Below are positions 40,607-49,773 of a DNA stretch of 64,000 bases, in pieces. A model generated the notes under the pieces. The model was not told the origin of the DNA. It worked only from the letters and a program-made list of their open reading frames with translations, and made no database searches. Within the stretch, counting starts at the first letter, position 1; each line of letters begins with the position of its first letter. Position numbers and translations under genes: made by a program. The DNA is taken from assembly GCA_025464995.1 (NCBI GenBank), contig JAODMO010000011.1, forward strand, positions 1 to 64,000, written 5' to 3'. This DNA comes from Microbacteriaceae bacterium (lineage in GTDB: Bacteria; Actinomycetota; Actinomycetes; Actinomycetales; Microbacteriaceae).

Positions 40607-41325
40607 CCGCGCCTGACCTGCTTCACGTAGCGGTACACCGTCGGCTCCGAGGTGCCGAGGGCGACGGCCACGTGCGCGACCGCGCCCTTGAGCAGGAAGA
40701 CCCCGGCGCGCTCGAGCTCGCGCACCACACCCACCTTCTCGTCCTGGGTCATCCGCTGCGGCTCCACGGCCTGGGCGGCGACGATGCGGGCGACGCTCTC
40801 GAGGGTGAGCTCGTCGACGTTGGTGCTGAGTCGTTCCGTCGGACGCTCGACGCGCCCGTCCGAGGGCGCCGACCCGGCGTCATCCCGTGCCTCGCCCGTC
40901 GCCTTCAGCAGCCCCGTCGTGCTCGTGATCATCGAGAGCAGGTCGCGCGCCTGGATGAGCGGGGAGTCGTCGATGTTGAGGCAGAGCATGCCGATGATCT
41001 CGCCGTCGGCATCGCGAACGAAGAGTGTCGACGAGCGGAACGTCACGCCCGTGTTCGACTCTGCGAGGTAGTTCGCGAGGTAGTCCCGCTCGAGGTACTC
41101 CTTGTTCTGGAGGATCTTCAACACGAGATCGGTCGCCGGCCCGCCCACCGAGCGGCCCGTGATTTGGCCGTTGGCGAGGGCCACGATCGACCGGCTCAGG
41201 TCGCTCGTGTCGTGCAGCACGATCTCGGTGTGCGGACCCAGCAGGTCGCTGAGAAACCCGAGAAGGCCCAGATACGGAACGAATTCGGGTCGCAGGATGC
41301 GATCGTGGTCAACCTCGATGGCCAT
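40603..41325 (-). CDS. YheO/DauR-like PAS and HTH regulator
   Basis: The 240-residue protein has a YheO-type PAS domain (LHDTSDLSRSIVALANGQITGR; GMLCLNIDDSPL). A C-terminal helix-turn-helix follows (FLLKGAVAHVAVALGTSEPTVYRYVKQVRR). DauR of this group controls D-arginine and D-lysine use. It diverges from the amino acid transporter operon at 41506 and likely regulates it. I chose ATG 41325 since it begins the PAS domain. Confidence 0.82.
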   Translation of the reverse strand: MAIEVDHDRILRPEFVPYLGLLGFLSDLLGPHTEIVLHDTSDLSRSIVALANGQITGRSVGGPATDLVLKILQNKEYLERDYLANYLAESNTGVTFRSSTLFVRDADGEIIGMLCLNIDDSPLIQARDLLSMITSTTGLLKATGEARDDAGSAPSDGRVERPTERLSTNVDELTLESVARIVAAQAVEPQRMTQDEKVGVVRELERAGVFLLKGAVAHVAVALGTSEPTVYRYVKQVRRG

Positions 41326-41429
41326 TGCCGCTCCTCGTGCGTGTCGTGTCCCGCCATCGTGCCACCTCGGCGGTGCAGTTCGCGACCGGGGCCCGTCGGA
41401 GATTTCGGGCATGTAACAAAATCCGTGCT

Positions 41430-41448
41430 TGATAATAAATTTCTATCA
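41430..41448. promoter_or_regulatory. Candidate operator between the regulator and transporter
   Basis: A TGATA-9-TATCA inverted repeat lies in an AT-rich island between the divergent genes. It is a candidate site for the YheO/DauR-like protein. The repeat is short and unproven. Confidence 0.35.
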
Positions 41449-41505
41449 CGAGGCGACGTTTTCGGCTAGTGTCGCCCCAAGCCCATCCAGACCGAAGGAC
41501 AAACA

Positions 41506-42465
41506 ATGAGTACCCGTCGATCCCGCAACGCAGCATGGTCCACCGCACTCGGAGGAATCGCTATCGCCGCGCTCCTCACCGGCTGCAGCGGCGGCCCGTC
41601 TGCGCCCCAGCCCGGTTCCGCCGACGAAGAGTCGAGCACCATCCCCGACACGTCGAAGATCCTCGACTCCGTGAAGACGGATGACGCTCTCGCGAAGCTC
41701 GTTCCCTCCGACATCGCCGGCTCGGGCACCCTCAAGGTCGGATCGTTCGTGCAGTCCGCCCCCAACAACTTCTACGCGGAGGACGGCTCGACGGTCATCG
41801 GCTCCGACCACGACCTCATCACCGCGATCAGCTCCAAGCTCGGGCTCGAGCCCGAGTACAGCAACCTCGACTTCGCGTCGCTCATCACGAGCCTCCAGTC
41901 CGGCCGCGTCGACGTGACGATCGCCGCGATGAATGACACGGCCGAGCGCCAGGGGGCGATCGACTTCGTCGACTACCTCACCTCGGGCATCACGCTCATG
42001 GTGCAGAAGGGCAACCCGGCGAAGATCACCGGGCCCGACGCGCTGTGCGGCAAGAGCATCGCCGTCGTGACCGGCACGAGCCAGCAGACCTTCGCCGAGG
42101 CGACGAGCGCGACGTGTGAGGCTGACGGTGAGGAAGCCGTGGAGATCGCGGTCACCGACAGCGACTCGCAGAACCAGACGCAGCTGCGCACCGGCCGAAT
42201 CGACGCGATCGTCAACGACCTGCCGAGCGCGGTCTACATCTCGAAGACGACGCAAGAGGGCAAGGCGTTCGAGGTCGTGCCGGGTGACGTGATTGACGGA
42301 GCGCCCTACGGGATCGGCGTGAACAAAGACGACGCCGAGCTCCGCGACGCGATCGCCGCGGCGCTCGAGTCGCTCATCGACGACGGAACGTACGGCGACA
42401 TCCTGGGCGCGTGGGGCATCGAATCCGGCCAGGTCTCCGAGGTCGTCGTGAACGGCGGCAAGTAG
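41506..42465 (+). CDS. Polar amino acid ABC transporter substrate-binding lipoprotein
   Basis: The 319-residue protein has a signal peptide with lipobox LLTGC and a type II binding fold (SBP_bac_3): [42 protein letters not shown] and [15 protein letters not shown]. It captures an amino acid outside the cell. It is followed 2 bases later by the permease. The regulator and enzyme genes nearby suggest an unusual or D-amino acid, but the pocket cannot be read here. Confidence 0.88.
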   Translation: MSTRRSRNAAWSTALGGIAIAALLTGCSGGPSAPQPGSADEESSTIPDTSKILDSVKTDDALAKLVPSDIAGSGTLKVGSFVQSAPNNFYAEDGSTVIGSDHDLITAISSKLGLEPEYSNLDFASLITSLQSGRVDVTIAAMNDTAERQGAIDFVDYLTSGITLMVQKGNPAKITGPDALCGKSIAVVTGTSQQTFAEATSATCEADGEEAVEIAVTDSDSQNQTQLRTGRIDAIVNDLPSAVYISKTTQEGKAFEVVPGDVIDGAPYGIGVNKDDAELRDAIAAALESLIDDGTYGDILGAWGIESGQVSEVVVNGGK

Positions 42466-42467
42466 CG

Positions 42468-43415
42468 GTGACCGAAGCCACAACGGGTGGGGGCCGCCCG
42501 AGCGGCGGCCTCTACCCGCAGGTGCGGCTAAGCCACTGGGGGCGCTGGGTGAGCGCGGTCGTCATCGTCGCGCTCATCGTCGCCCTCCTCTACGGCGCGG
42601 CCCAGGGCGACATCTCCTACGCCGACATCCCGTACTACCTCGTCTCGCCCATCATCCTGCAGGGCCTCGTCAACACGATCGTGCTCGCCGTCGTCGCCCA
42701 GGTCAGCGCCATCGTCATCGGAATCGCGATCGCGCTCATGCGCATCTCGAAGAATCCCGTCGCGCAGGCGTTCGCGTCGGGCTACACGTGGCTCTTCCGC
42801 GGGCTGCCCGTGCTGCTGCAGATCCTGCTCTGGTACAACCTCGCGCTGCTCTTCCCGCGACTGCAGGTGGGCATCCCGTTCACGGACGTCGTGTTCGTCG
42901 ACGTGTCGACAAACGACATCATGACGACCTTCGTGGCCGCCTTCTTGGGCCTCGCCCTCAACGAGAGCGCCTACATGGCGGAGATCGTGCGCGCCGGGCT
43001 GAAGAGCGTCGACCGCGGTCAGATCGAGGCCGCGCAGTCGATCGGCGAGACACCGATGCAGCGGATGGCACGGATCGTGCTTCCGCAGGCGATGCGCGTC
43101 ATCATCCCGCCGACCGGAAACGACTTCATCAACATGCTCAAGGGCACGGCGATGGCGTCCGTCATCGGCTACATGGAGCTCATCAAGGCCGCGAACAACA
43201 TCTCGTCGTTCAACCTGCAGGTCATGGAGACGCTCATCGCGGCGGCGATCTGGTACATGGTCGTGGTGAGCGTAGCGAGCGTCGGGCAGTTTCACCTCGA
43301 GCGCGCCTTCGACCAGCACGACCGGCCCATCGGCGGGCGCGTCTCGGCCCGGGCGCTCCGGCGCAAGGTCGGCGCAGACCTCGGCCGCGCACCACTCATC
43401 AGGAGAGACGAATGA
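42468..43415 (+). CDS. Polar amino acid ABC transporter permease
   Basis: The 315-residue protein starts at GTG 42468. It has a long N-terminus, several TM helices and the HisMQ signature [31 protein letters not shown] with the EAA loop that binds the ATPase. It overlaps the ATPase gene by 4 bases. It alone would form a homodimer. Confidence 0.88.
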   Translation: MTEATTGGGRPSGGLYPQVRLSHWGRWVSAVVIVALIVALLYGAAQGDISYADIPYYLVSPIILQGLVNTIVLAVVAQVSAIVIGIAIALMRISKNPVAQAFASGYTWLFRGLPVLLQILLWYNLALLFPRLQVGIPFTDVVFVDVSTNDIMTTFVAAFLGLALNESAYMAEIVRAGLKSVDRGQIEAAQSIGETPMQRMARIVLPQAMRVIIPPTGNDFINMLKGTAMASVIGYMELIKAANNISSFNLQVMETLIAAAIWYMVVVSVASVGQFHLERAFDQHDRPIGGRVSARALRRKVGADLGRAPLIRRDE

Positions 43416-44185
43416 GTTCACCCACCGCAGTTCTCGAGGCCATCGGCATCGGCAAGTCGTACGGATCCAACACGGTGCTCGACGACGTGTCGCTCACCGT
43501 CGAGAGCGGCGAGGTGGTGTGCATCATCGGGCCGTCGGGCGCCGGCAAGTCGACCTTTCTCCGTTGCCTCAACCGACTCGAGGTGCCGGACGCCGGTGAG
43601 GTCTGGGTGGGCGGCGAGCCGATGGGCTTCGTGCTGCGCGGCGACAAGCTGCACGAGCTCACCGAACGCCAGCTCTCGGCTCAGCGCGCCCGCACGGCGA
43701 TGGTGTTCCAGCACTTCAACCTCTTTCCGCACCTCACCGTGCTCGGCAACATCATGGAGGGGCCGGTGCGCGTGCAGAAGCGCCCTGCCAAGGTTGTGCG
43801 GCAGGAGGCCGTCGCCATCCTCGAGCGCGTCGGGCTCGGCGACAAGGTCGACGCCTACCCTGGCCAGCTCTCCGGAGGCCAACGACAGCGGGTCGCGATC
43901 GCGCGCGCCGTCGCGATGAAGCCGCTCTTCCTCCTCTTCGACGAGCCGACGTCGGCGCTCGACCCCGAGCTCGTGGGCGAAGTGCTCGCGGTGATGGGCG
44001 ACCTCGCGCGCGACGGCATGACCATGCTCGTCGTCACCCACGAGATGGCCTTCGCCCGCCAGGTCGCCGACCGGGTCGTCTTCATGGCCGGCGGCGGAAT
44101 CGTCGAGCAGGGCACCGCCGCTGAGGTGCTCGAGAACCCGCGCGAGCCGCGCACGCGGCAGTTTCTGGAGCGGGTGCTCGCGTGA
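43412..44185 (+). CDS. Polar amino acid ABC transporter ATP-binding protein
   Basis: The 257-residue protein has Walker [15 protein letters not shown], signature [17 protein letters not shown] and Walker [14 protein letters not shown]. It drives the importer encoded just upstream. A GTGA overlap links it to the aminotransferase gene that follows, which suggests uptake and breakdown are coupled. Confidence 0.9.
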   Translation: MSSPTAVLEAIGIGKSYGSNTVLDDVSLTVESGEVVCIIGPSGAGKSTFLRCLNRLEVPDAGEVWVGGEPMGFVLRGDKLHELTERQLSAQRARTAMVFQHFNLFPHLTVLGNIMEGPVRVQKRPAKVVRQEAVAILERVGLGDKVDAYPGQLSGGQRQRVAIARAVAMKPLFLLFDEPTSALDPELVGEVLAVMGDLARDGMTMLVVTHEMAFARQVADRVVFMAGGGIVEQGTAAEVLENPREPRTRQFLERVLA

Positions 44186-45303
44186 GCGAGGCGCGCTACC
44201 TCGCGGCGTTCCACGAAGACCCGCTGTACCTCAATCACGCCAGCTACGGACCGCCGTCACGTGACGTCGTGGAGACGACCCACCGGCTGCTCGAGCTGGC
44301 GGCGGCGGGCGGCGCCGATGCCTCGGCTCGACTCCACTCCGAAGACGCGCGCGCGAAGGCGGCCATCGCCCGCATGACCGGAACGCCCGTGGACCGCGTC
44401 GCCCTCACCGCGAACACCTCGCTCGGCCTCATGCAGGTCGCGTTCGGCATCGACGGGGGAGACGTCGTTCTCAGCCCCGACGAGTTTCCCGCCAACGTCT
44501 ACCCGTGGCTGCGCGCTCGCGATGCCGGGTTGCTCGGCGTGCGCCTGATCGACCGAGGGTCGTCGCAGCTGCCGCTGCGGGTGACCCCGGAAGCGGTCGC
44601 GTCCGCCCTCACCCCGGAGGTCGTGGCCGTCTCGGTGAGCGCGGTCGACTTCCGCACGGGGCACGTCGCCGACCTCGCCGGCATCCGCTCGGTCGTCGGC
44701 GACCGCCTCCTCGTCGTCGACGCCATCCAGGGCTTCGGCATCGCCGACCTCGACTGGAGCTCCGCCGACGCCCTCGTCGTCGGCGGCCAGAAGTGGCTAC
44801 GGGCCGGGTGGGGTGCCGGATTCATGGCCTTCTCCGAGCGCGGCATCGACCGGATCCGCCCGGTGTTGGGCGGCTGGACCGGCGTCGACAACCCCACCCT
44901 CTACGACGCCGAGGAGCACGCGCCGCTCGCCGGCGCCGCCAAACACTCCATCACCAACCTGTCGCCCTTCGCCACCGGTGCGCTCGCGACCGCTCTCGAG
45001 CTCGTCGAGGATGTCGGCGTCGGGGTGATCGCCGACCGCGTCGCCGGCACGGCCGACGTTCTCACCGGCGCGCTCGACGACGCCCGCATCGAGGTGTTGT
45101 CGCCGCGCGAGCGGGGCCGCCGCGCGGGCATCGTCGTCGCGGGAATCCGCGGGGAGCGTGCGCCGCTCGCCCACCGTCGCCTCACCGATGCCGGAGTGAC
45201 CTCGACCCTTCACGGCACCGACCGCATCCGCCTGTCCATCCACGCCACGACCACAGCGGAGGCCGCGCAGACGGCAGCCGCGCTCCTAGGAGAGTTCGCA
45301 TGA
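44182..45303 (+). CDS. Class V aminotransferase-like PLP enzyme
   Basis: The 373-residue protein has the class V fold: [28 protein letters not shown] (Asp that holds the pyridine ring) and the PLP lysine in [13 protein letters not shown]. Members act as desulfurases, kynureninases, epimerases or transaminases; the reaction here is not settled. Its position between an amino acid importer and RidA fits an amino acid breakdown step that releases reactive enamines. The start is GTG 44182. Confidence 0.8.
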   Translation: MSEARYLAAFHEDPLYLNHASYGPPSRDVVETTHRLLELAAAGGADASARLHSEDARAKAAIARMTGTPVDRVALTANTSLGLMQVAFGIDGGDVVLSPDEFPANVYPWLRARDAGLLGVRLIDRGSSQLPLRVTPEAVASALTPEVVAVSVSAVDFRTGHVADLAGIRSVVGDRLLVVDAIQGFGIADLDWSSADALVVGGQKWLRAGWGAGFMAFSERGIDRIRPVLGGWTGVDNPTLYDAEEHAPLAGAAKHSITNLSPFATGALATALELVEDVGVGVIADRVAGTADVLTGALDDARIEVLSPRERGRRAGIVVAGIRGERAPLAHRRLTDAGVTSTLHGTDRIRLSIHATTTAEAAQTAAALLGEFA

Positions 45304-45686
45304 CCGAGATCATCGCCATCGACACCGCAGCGGCACCGGCCGCGATCGGGCCGTATTCGCAAGCGGTGCGGGTGGGCGAGCTGCTCTTCGTCTCCGGGCA
45401 GCTGCCGATCGATCCCGCGACGGGCGAGTTCGCCGGCCCCGGTGTGCGCGAGGAGGCCGTGCAGTCGCTCGCGAACGCGCGCGCCATCCTCGCCGCCGCC
45501 GGCTCAAGCATGCACCGCGTCGTCAAGACCACCGTGCTGCTCACCGACATCGCCGACTTCGTCATCGTGAACGAGGCCTACGCCGAGGCGTTCACCGGAG
45601 CGGTGCTGCCCGCTCGCGCGGCGTACCAGGTGGCGGCTCTTCCTAGAGGCGCGCGGGTCGAGATCGAGCTCATCGCCGCCGTCTAG
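45300..45686 (+). CDS. RidA family enamine/imine deaminase
   Basis: The 128-residue protein is a RidA (YjgF/UK114) trimer subunit with GPYSQAVRVGELLFVSGQLPIDP and an Arg in ARAAYQVAALPRGARVEIE, which binds the carboxylate. RidA hydrolyses imines made by PLP enzymes. It overlaps the aminotransferase by 4 bases and is probably there to clear that enzyme's product. Confidence 0.9.
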   Translation: MTEIIAIDTAAAPAAIGPYSQAVRVGELLFVSGQLPIDPATGEFAGPGVREEAVQSLANARAILAAAGSSMHRVVKTTVLLTDIADFVIVNEAYAEAFTGAVLPARAAYQVAALPRGARVEIELIAAV

Positions 45687-45710
45687 CGGAACCAGCGCGC
45701 CGTTGTCGGG

Positions 45711-46154
45711 TCAGGCGGGCACGGATGTCGCTGCCGTGATCAGCCGCGCGAGCGAGTCGCGCATCTGCTCCAGCTCGGCGAGCGGCAGGCCGAGCCGCTT
45801 GACTATGGTGCCTGGCACGGCCTCCGCCTGCGCGCGCAGCGCTCGTCCCTCGGCGGTCAGCTCGATGTCGAGCGCGCGGTCGTCACGGGCGTTGCGGGCA
45901 CGAGTGATGAGACCCGCGGCCTCGAGACGCTTGAGCAACGGCGACAGCGTCGCGGGCTCGAGCAACAGGCTGTCGCCGATATCGCGTACGGTGCGCGGGC
46001 TGCGCTCCCAGAGGGCCAGCATGACGAGATACTGCGGATGCGTCAGGCCGATGGCCTCGAGCACGGGGCGGTAGATGGCGATCACGCTGCGGTTCGCCGT
46101 CGCTAGCGCGAAGCAGACCTGGCGATCGAGGGCAAGGGAGTCGACTTCGGGCAT
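45711..46154 (-). CDS. MarR family regulator
   Basis: The 147-residue protein has the winged helix of MarR (LTHPQYLVMLALWERSPRTVRDIGDSLLLEPATLSPLLKRLEAAGLI) and a DDRALDIELTAEG wing. It binds as a dimer. Two Cys are not prominent, though C10 lies near the start (RQVCFALATANR), as in OhrR-type redox sensors. It diverges from a small protein gene, with a palindrome between them. Control by peroxide is a guess from the Cys. Confidence 0.82.
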   Translation of the reverse strand: MPEVDSLALDRQVCFALATANRSVIAIYRPVLEAIGLTHPQYLVMLALWERSPRTVRDIGDSLLLEPATLSPLLKRLEAAGLITRARNARDDRALDIELTAEGRALRAQAEAVPGTIVKRLGLPLAELEQMRDSLARLITAATSVPA

Positions 46155-46173
46155 GTACCGAGTATACTCATTG

Positions 46174-46185
46174 TTAGTGCACTAA
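46174..46185. promoter_or_regulatory. Likely MarR operator
   Basis: TTAGTGCACTAA is a perfect 12-bp palindrome in the 55-base divergent region; a further ATTAGTGCA half-site follows at 46188. TATACT lies close to the MarR start on the minus strand, so the operator overlaps its promoter. Confidence 0.6.
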
Positions 46186-46209
46186 TCATTAGTGCAAGAA
46201 GGAAGTGAC

Positions 46210-46410
46210 ATGAAGGTCCGGATGCCCTGGTGGGACCGCCTCAACGGCGCGCTGATCCCGTACATCGGCCCGCCCCCGCTCGGCCCGTACGGCGAAGAGC
46301 CGCTGCCGCCAACCGCCGAAAAGGCGTGCCCGCTGTGCGGCAGCCTGATGTCGGAACACCGGTTCGACCGCAGCACCGACCACACGGCGACGCGGATGTA
46401 CTGTCCGTGA
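46210..46410 (+). CDS. Small zinc-ribbon-like protein
   Basis: The 66-residue protein starts at ATG 46210 behind AAGGAAG. It has a Pro-rich start and CPLCG, then H and a final YCP, which resemble a small zinc-binding fold. No family is recognised. Its promoter lies in the MarR operator region, so it is probably repressed by MarR. Confidence 0.6.
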   Translation: MKVRMPWWDRLNGALIPYIGPPPLGPYGEEPLPPTAEKACPLCGSLMSEHRFDRSTDHTATRMYCP

Positions 46411-46444
46411 CGATGCCACCACTGCTCGGCCGCCGAGCCGTGCG

Positions 46445-47113
46445 CTAGCTGGATGGCTGGCCGAGCAGCAGCGCGTGCAGTTCCTCAGGCGTCGACACCG
46501 TAGCGATCGATCCCGCCTGTTCGGCCACCGAGCCGTACCCCCACTCGACGAAGATCGTCGGCACGCCATTCGCCGCGGCGCCCAGCACATCGTGCTCGCG
46601 GTCTCCCACGAGCACCGGCCGCGAGACATCCGCCCCCATGGCCTCGAGACGCAGGAGCGCCTCGGCGACGACGTCTTTCTTCGCGCTGCGCACCTCGTCT
46701 TCCGAGGCTCCCGTGATGATGTCGAAGTACTTGGCCAGGTTGAAGTGCTCGAGGATGAGCGTGGCGGGAAGCTCCGGCTTCGAGGTCGCGAGCGACATCG
46801 GCAGCGGGCTCTCGTGGATCGCCTTGAGCACGAGGGCGACTCCGGGATACTGCGTCGCGTCGTACGCGCCGACGTCGAGGTACTTCTCCCGGTAGATGAC
46901 GAGGGCCTCGGCCGACTGCTCGGCCGTGAGGCCGGCGAGGTCGCGGAACGAGTCGAGCAGCGGCGGCCCCACGTAGCGCAGTAGCTCGCTGGGGGTGGGG
47001 ATCGGCAGGCACATGCGCTCGAAGGTGTACGCGAGCGTGGCGGTGATGCCCGGAGCCGAGTCGACGATCGTGCCGTCGAGGTCGAAGAGTATGCAGCTGT
47101 ATGTGTGGCTCAT
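46445..47113 (-). CDS. HAD family hydrolase (Gph-like phosphatase)
   Basis: The 222-residue protein has HAD motifs in order: nucleophile DLDGTIVDS, TSKPE and VGDREHDVLGAAANG. The cap and size fit phosphoglycolate or pyrophosphate phosphatases. It starts at ATG 47113; a longer frame upstream has no ribosome site. It diverges from the cellulase gene. Confidence 0.83.
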   Translation of the reverse strand: MSHTYSCILFDLDGTIVDSAPGITATLAYTFERMCLPIPTPSELLRYVGPPLLDSFRDLAGLTAEQSAEALVIYREKYLDVGAYDATQYPGVALVLKAIHESPLPMSLATSKPELPATLILEHFNLAKYFDIITGASEDEVRSAKKDVVAEALLRLEAMGADVSRPVLVGDREHDVLGAAANGVPTIFVEWGYGSVAEQAGSIATVSTPEELHALLLGQPSS

Positions 47114-47282
47114 ATTGCCGCCCAGTTTATGCGTGCAGGCTTTCCGCCGAGTCTCGTGCGGCGCCTGCGCGTCGGAAGGCTGCCCGTGTTCGCGGCGGGT
47201 GGGCGCAGATCTGTTTGACTCGCGAAGGCGATCTGGTCTTGACACCTGGACGAGGGGCGGGGAGAGTGGCATGAGGGTCCGA

Positions 47283-47296
47283 TGAGAGCGCTCCCA
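47283..47296. promoter_or_regulatory. CebR-like operator upstream of the cellulase
   Basis: TGAGAGCGCTCCCA differs by one base from the CebR/CelR box TGGGAGCGCTCCCA, which controls cellulase genes in actinobacteria. It lies 83 bases before the cellulase ATG. A TTGACA at 47239-47244 could be the -35 of the same promoter. Confidence 0.75.
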
Positions 47297-47378
47297 CGGT
47301 CACGGCCGGGGAACGTGCGCGATCCAGTCGACAACGATGTCGGCCGGCGACCAGTCGCTGTGACAAAAGGAGAACAGC

Positions 47379-48947
47379 ATGACTCTGAAATCACGGGCGC
47401 GACGGGTAGGCGCGATCGTCGCCGCCCTCGCGCTCACCACCACCGGGGCCCTCGCGGCGGCGGGACCGGCTTCGGCCGCCAGCGATGTCGCCGGTCCGGG
47501 CGACAGCCTGTTCGTCAACCCGCACAGCACGACATTGCTCGCCGCGTCGACGCTGACGGGCCAGGCGCGAGCCGACGCGCAACTACTCGGCAGTTTCGCG
47601 AGCGCCAACTGGTTCACGAGCGGCACTCCCGCCGAGGTGACGGCGGCCGTGTCGCAGGTGACGCGGGCCGCGGACGCCGACGGCACGGTGCCGGTGCTCG
47701 TCGCCTACAACCTCCCGTTCCGCGACTGCGCGCAGTACTCGGCGGGCGGCGCGGCCGACACCACGGCATACAACGCGTGGATCGACGCCTTCGCGGCGGG
47801 GATCGGCCAGAGCAAGGCCATCGTGATCGTCGAGCCCGACGGCCTCGGCATCATCCCCTGGTATACGACGCTGAGCGGTGAGCAGGAGTGGTGCAAGCCG
47901 GCCGAGCTCGACGCCGCGACCGCCGCATCCGACCGCTTCGCACAGGTCAATCACGCGGTCGACGCGCTCGCCGCCCTGCCGAACGTCGCCTCGTACCTCG
48001 ACGGCACGCACAGCGGATGGCTCGCAGTCGGGGAGATCAGCGACCGGCTGATCAAGGCCGGGGTCGAGCGCGCCGACGGCTTCTTCCTCAACGCGTCGAA
48101 CTACGTGCAGACGGAGCGCCTGCAGAAATACGGCAGCTGGGTCTCCGACTGCATCCATCTCTCGCAGAACAGCTGGTGGGAGCCCGGCTACTGCGGCAGC
48201 CAGTACTACCCCGCAAACCCCGACGACTTCTCGACGTGGGGCGCCACCGATGCGGCCTACACCCAGGCGTTCGCCGACACGGGCCTGGTTCGGGATGCCG
48301 CGGCGCAGGCGCATTTCGTGATCGACACGAGCCGCAACGGCCAGGGCCCATGGGCCGCGCCCGCCGGCAAGTACACCGACGCCGAGGTGTGGTGCAACCC
48401 GCCGGGGCGCGGGCTCGGCCTCCGGCCGACGACCGACACGGGGCAGGAGCTGATCGACGCCTACCTGTGGATCAAGGTGCCCGGGGAGTCCGACGGCCAG
48501 TGCTATCGCGGCACCGGCGGTCCAACCGACCCGGAACGTGGCATGGTCGATCCGGCCGCCGGGCAGTGGTTTCCCCAGCAGGCGCGTGAGCTGATCCAGC
48601 TCGCCAACCCGCCGCTGCCGCCCCAGACGTGCGCGGTCTCGTACACCGTGCACGCCGACTGGCGGAAGGGCTTCATCGCCCGGGTGACGCTCAAGAACAC
48701 CGGAACCGCGCCGATCACGGGCTGGCAGGTCGATTGGAACTTCGCTGGCACAGAACGGGTGACCCACGTCGTCGGCGGCTCGGTCGCGCAGAGCGGCACC
48801 GCCGTCGCCGTGACGAACGCGAAGTGGAACGCGACCATCAAGCCGGGCGAGCGAACCGTCCTCGGCTTCACCGGCGTCAAGGCGCCCGGTGCGACGAGCG
48901 AGCCGCTGCTCTTCACGCTCAACGGGTCGCCCTGCGTGTCTGACTAG
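47379..48947 (+). CDS. GH6 cellulase with C-terminal CBM2
   Basis: The 522-residue secreted protein has a signal peptide (to GPASAAS) and a GH6 domain. GH6 landmarks are VLVAYNLPFRDCAQYSAGG, VIVEPDGLGIIPW (catalytic Asp) and THFVIDTSRNGQG-like AHFVIDTSRNGQGPW. A very short PPLPP linker joins a family 2 carbohydrate-binding module (CAVSYTVHADWRKGFIARV ... SPC, with end Cys for the disulfide). It cuts cellulose outside the cell. A CebR-like operator suggests induction by cellobiose. Confidence 0.92.
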   Translation: MTLKSRARRVGAIVAALALTTTGALAAAGPASAASDVAGPGDSLFVNPHSTTLLAASTLTGQARADAQLLGSFASANWFTSGTPAEVTAAVSQVTRAADADGTVPVLVAYNLPFRDCAQYSAGGAADTTAYNAWIDAFAAGIGQSKAIVIVEPDGLGIIPWYTTLSGEQEWCKPAELDAATAASDRFAQVNHAVDALAALPNVASYLDGTHSGWLAVGEISDRLIKAGVERADGFFLNASNYVQTERLQKYGSWVSDCIHLSQNSWWEPGYCGSQYYPANPDDFSTWGATDAAYTQAFADTGLVRDAAAQAHFVIDTSRNGQGPWAAPAGKYTDAEVWCNPPGRGLGLRPTTDTGQELIDAYLWIKVPGESDGQCYRGTGGPTDPERGMVDPAAGQWFPQQARELIQLANPPLPPQTCAVSYTVHADWRKGFIARVTLKNTGTAPITGWQVDWNFAGTERVTHVVGGSVAQSGTAVAVTNAKWNATIKPGERTVLGFTGVKAPGATSEPLLFTLNGSPCVSD

Positions 48948-48976
48948 CGGGCCTTCCGCAGCGTGGCGTAGCGCAG

Positions 48977-49043
48977 CGGGGCAACGTTCGGCTCTTCCCG
49001 GTGCCCGGGAAGGACAGATGTTTGCCCCGCCGCGTGCGGCGGG
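48977..49043. terminator. Nested hairpins between convergent cellulase and nucS
   Basis: CTTCCCGG-TGC-CCGGGAAG (48994-49012) is a perfect 8-bp stem. CCCGCCGC-GT-GCGGCGGG (49026-49043) is another. An outer CGGGGCAA (48977) can pair with TTGCCCCG (49022-49029) and would compete with the second hairpin. There is no long T-run, so this may act as a folding barrier rather than a classical terminator. Confidence 0.5.
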
Positions 49044-49046
49044 CCG

Positions 49047-49742
49047 TCAGAACAGGCGGGAGTGGCTGTCGTCCATGCCGCGCATTGCGTCGTAGTCGAG
49101 GAGCAGGCAGCGGATGCCGCGATCCTGGGCGAGCGTGCGCGCTTGCGGCTTGATCTCCTGCGCGGCGAACACGCCGGTGACCGGTGCGAGGTGCGGGTCG
49201 CGGTTCATCAGCTCGAGGTATCGCGTGAGCTGCTCGACCCCGTCGATGTCGCCGCGCCGCTTGATCTCCACCGCGACGCTCGCGCCCGCTGCGTCCCGGG
49301 CCAGGATGTCCACGGGGCCGATCGCGGTCATGAACTCTCGCCGCACGAGGTGGAAGCCGTCGCCCAGCAGGTCGATCTGTTCGGCAAGCAGCTTCTGCAG
49401 GTCGCTCTCGACGCCGTCCTTCTGCAGCCCGGGGTCGATGCCGAGCTCGTGCGAGCTGTCGTGCAGGATCTCGTGGATCGAGATGACGAGGAGGTCTGCG
49501 GTCTTGGCCTGCGTGACCTTCCAGATCTCGGTGATGCCGGCGTCGAGTTGCGCCTGCTCGGGGTCGACGCTCGACATCGTGCAGGGAGGGCTCATCCAGT
49601 TGAGCGGCTTGTAGCTCAGCGAGTCGGAGTGCACGAGCACGCTGCCATCGGCCTTCACGAGCAGCAGCCGCGTCGCGACGGGCAGATGGGCACTGAGCCG
49701 GCCGGCGTAGTCGACCGAACACTTGGCTATTACGAGACGCAC
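49047..49742 (-). CDS. nucS: Mismatch-specific endonuclease NucS
   Basis: The 231-residue protein is NucS, which makes double-strand cuts at mismatches in actinobacteria that lack MutS-MutL. It has an N-terminal DNA-binding part ([15 protein letters not shown]) and a RecB-like nuclease core: [23 protein letters not shown], where D, E and K bind metal, then QLTRYLELM. It is complete. The C-terminal end (HSRLF) resembles a short beta-clamp-binding tail. Confidence 0.9.
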   Translation of the reverse strand: MRLVIAKCSVDYAGRLSAHLPVATRLLLVKADGSVLVHSDSLSYKPLNWMSPPCTMSSVDPEQAQLDAGITEIWKVTQAKTADLLVISIHEILHDSSHELGIDPGLQKDGVESDLQKLLAEQIDLLGDGFHLVRREFMTAIGPVDILARDAAGASVAVEIKRRGDIDGVEQLTRYLELMNRDPHLAPVTGVFAAQEIKPQARTLAQDRGIRCLLLDYDAMRGMDDSHSRLF

Positions 49743-49773
49743 CGGGCAAGCCTAGCCGGGCGGATGCTGCGGC

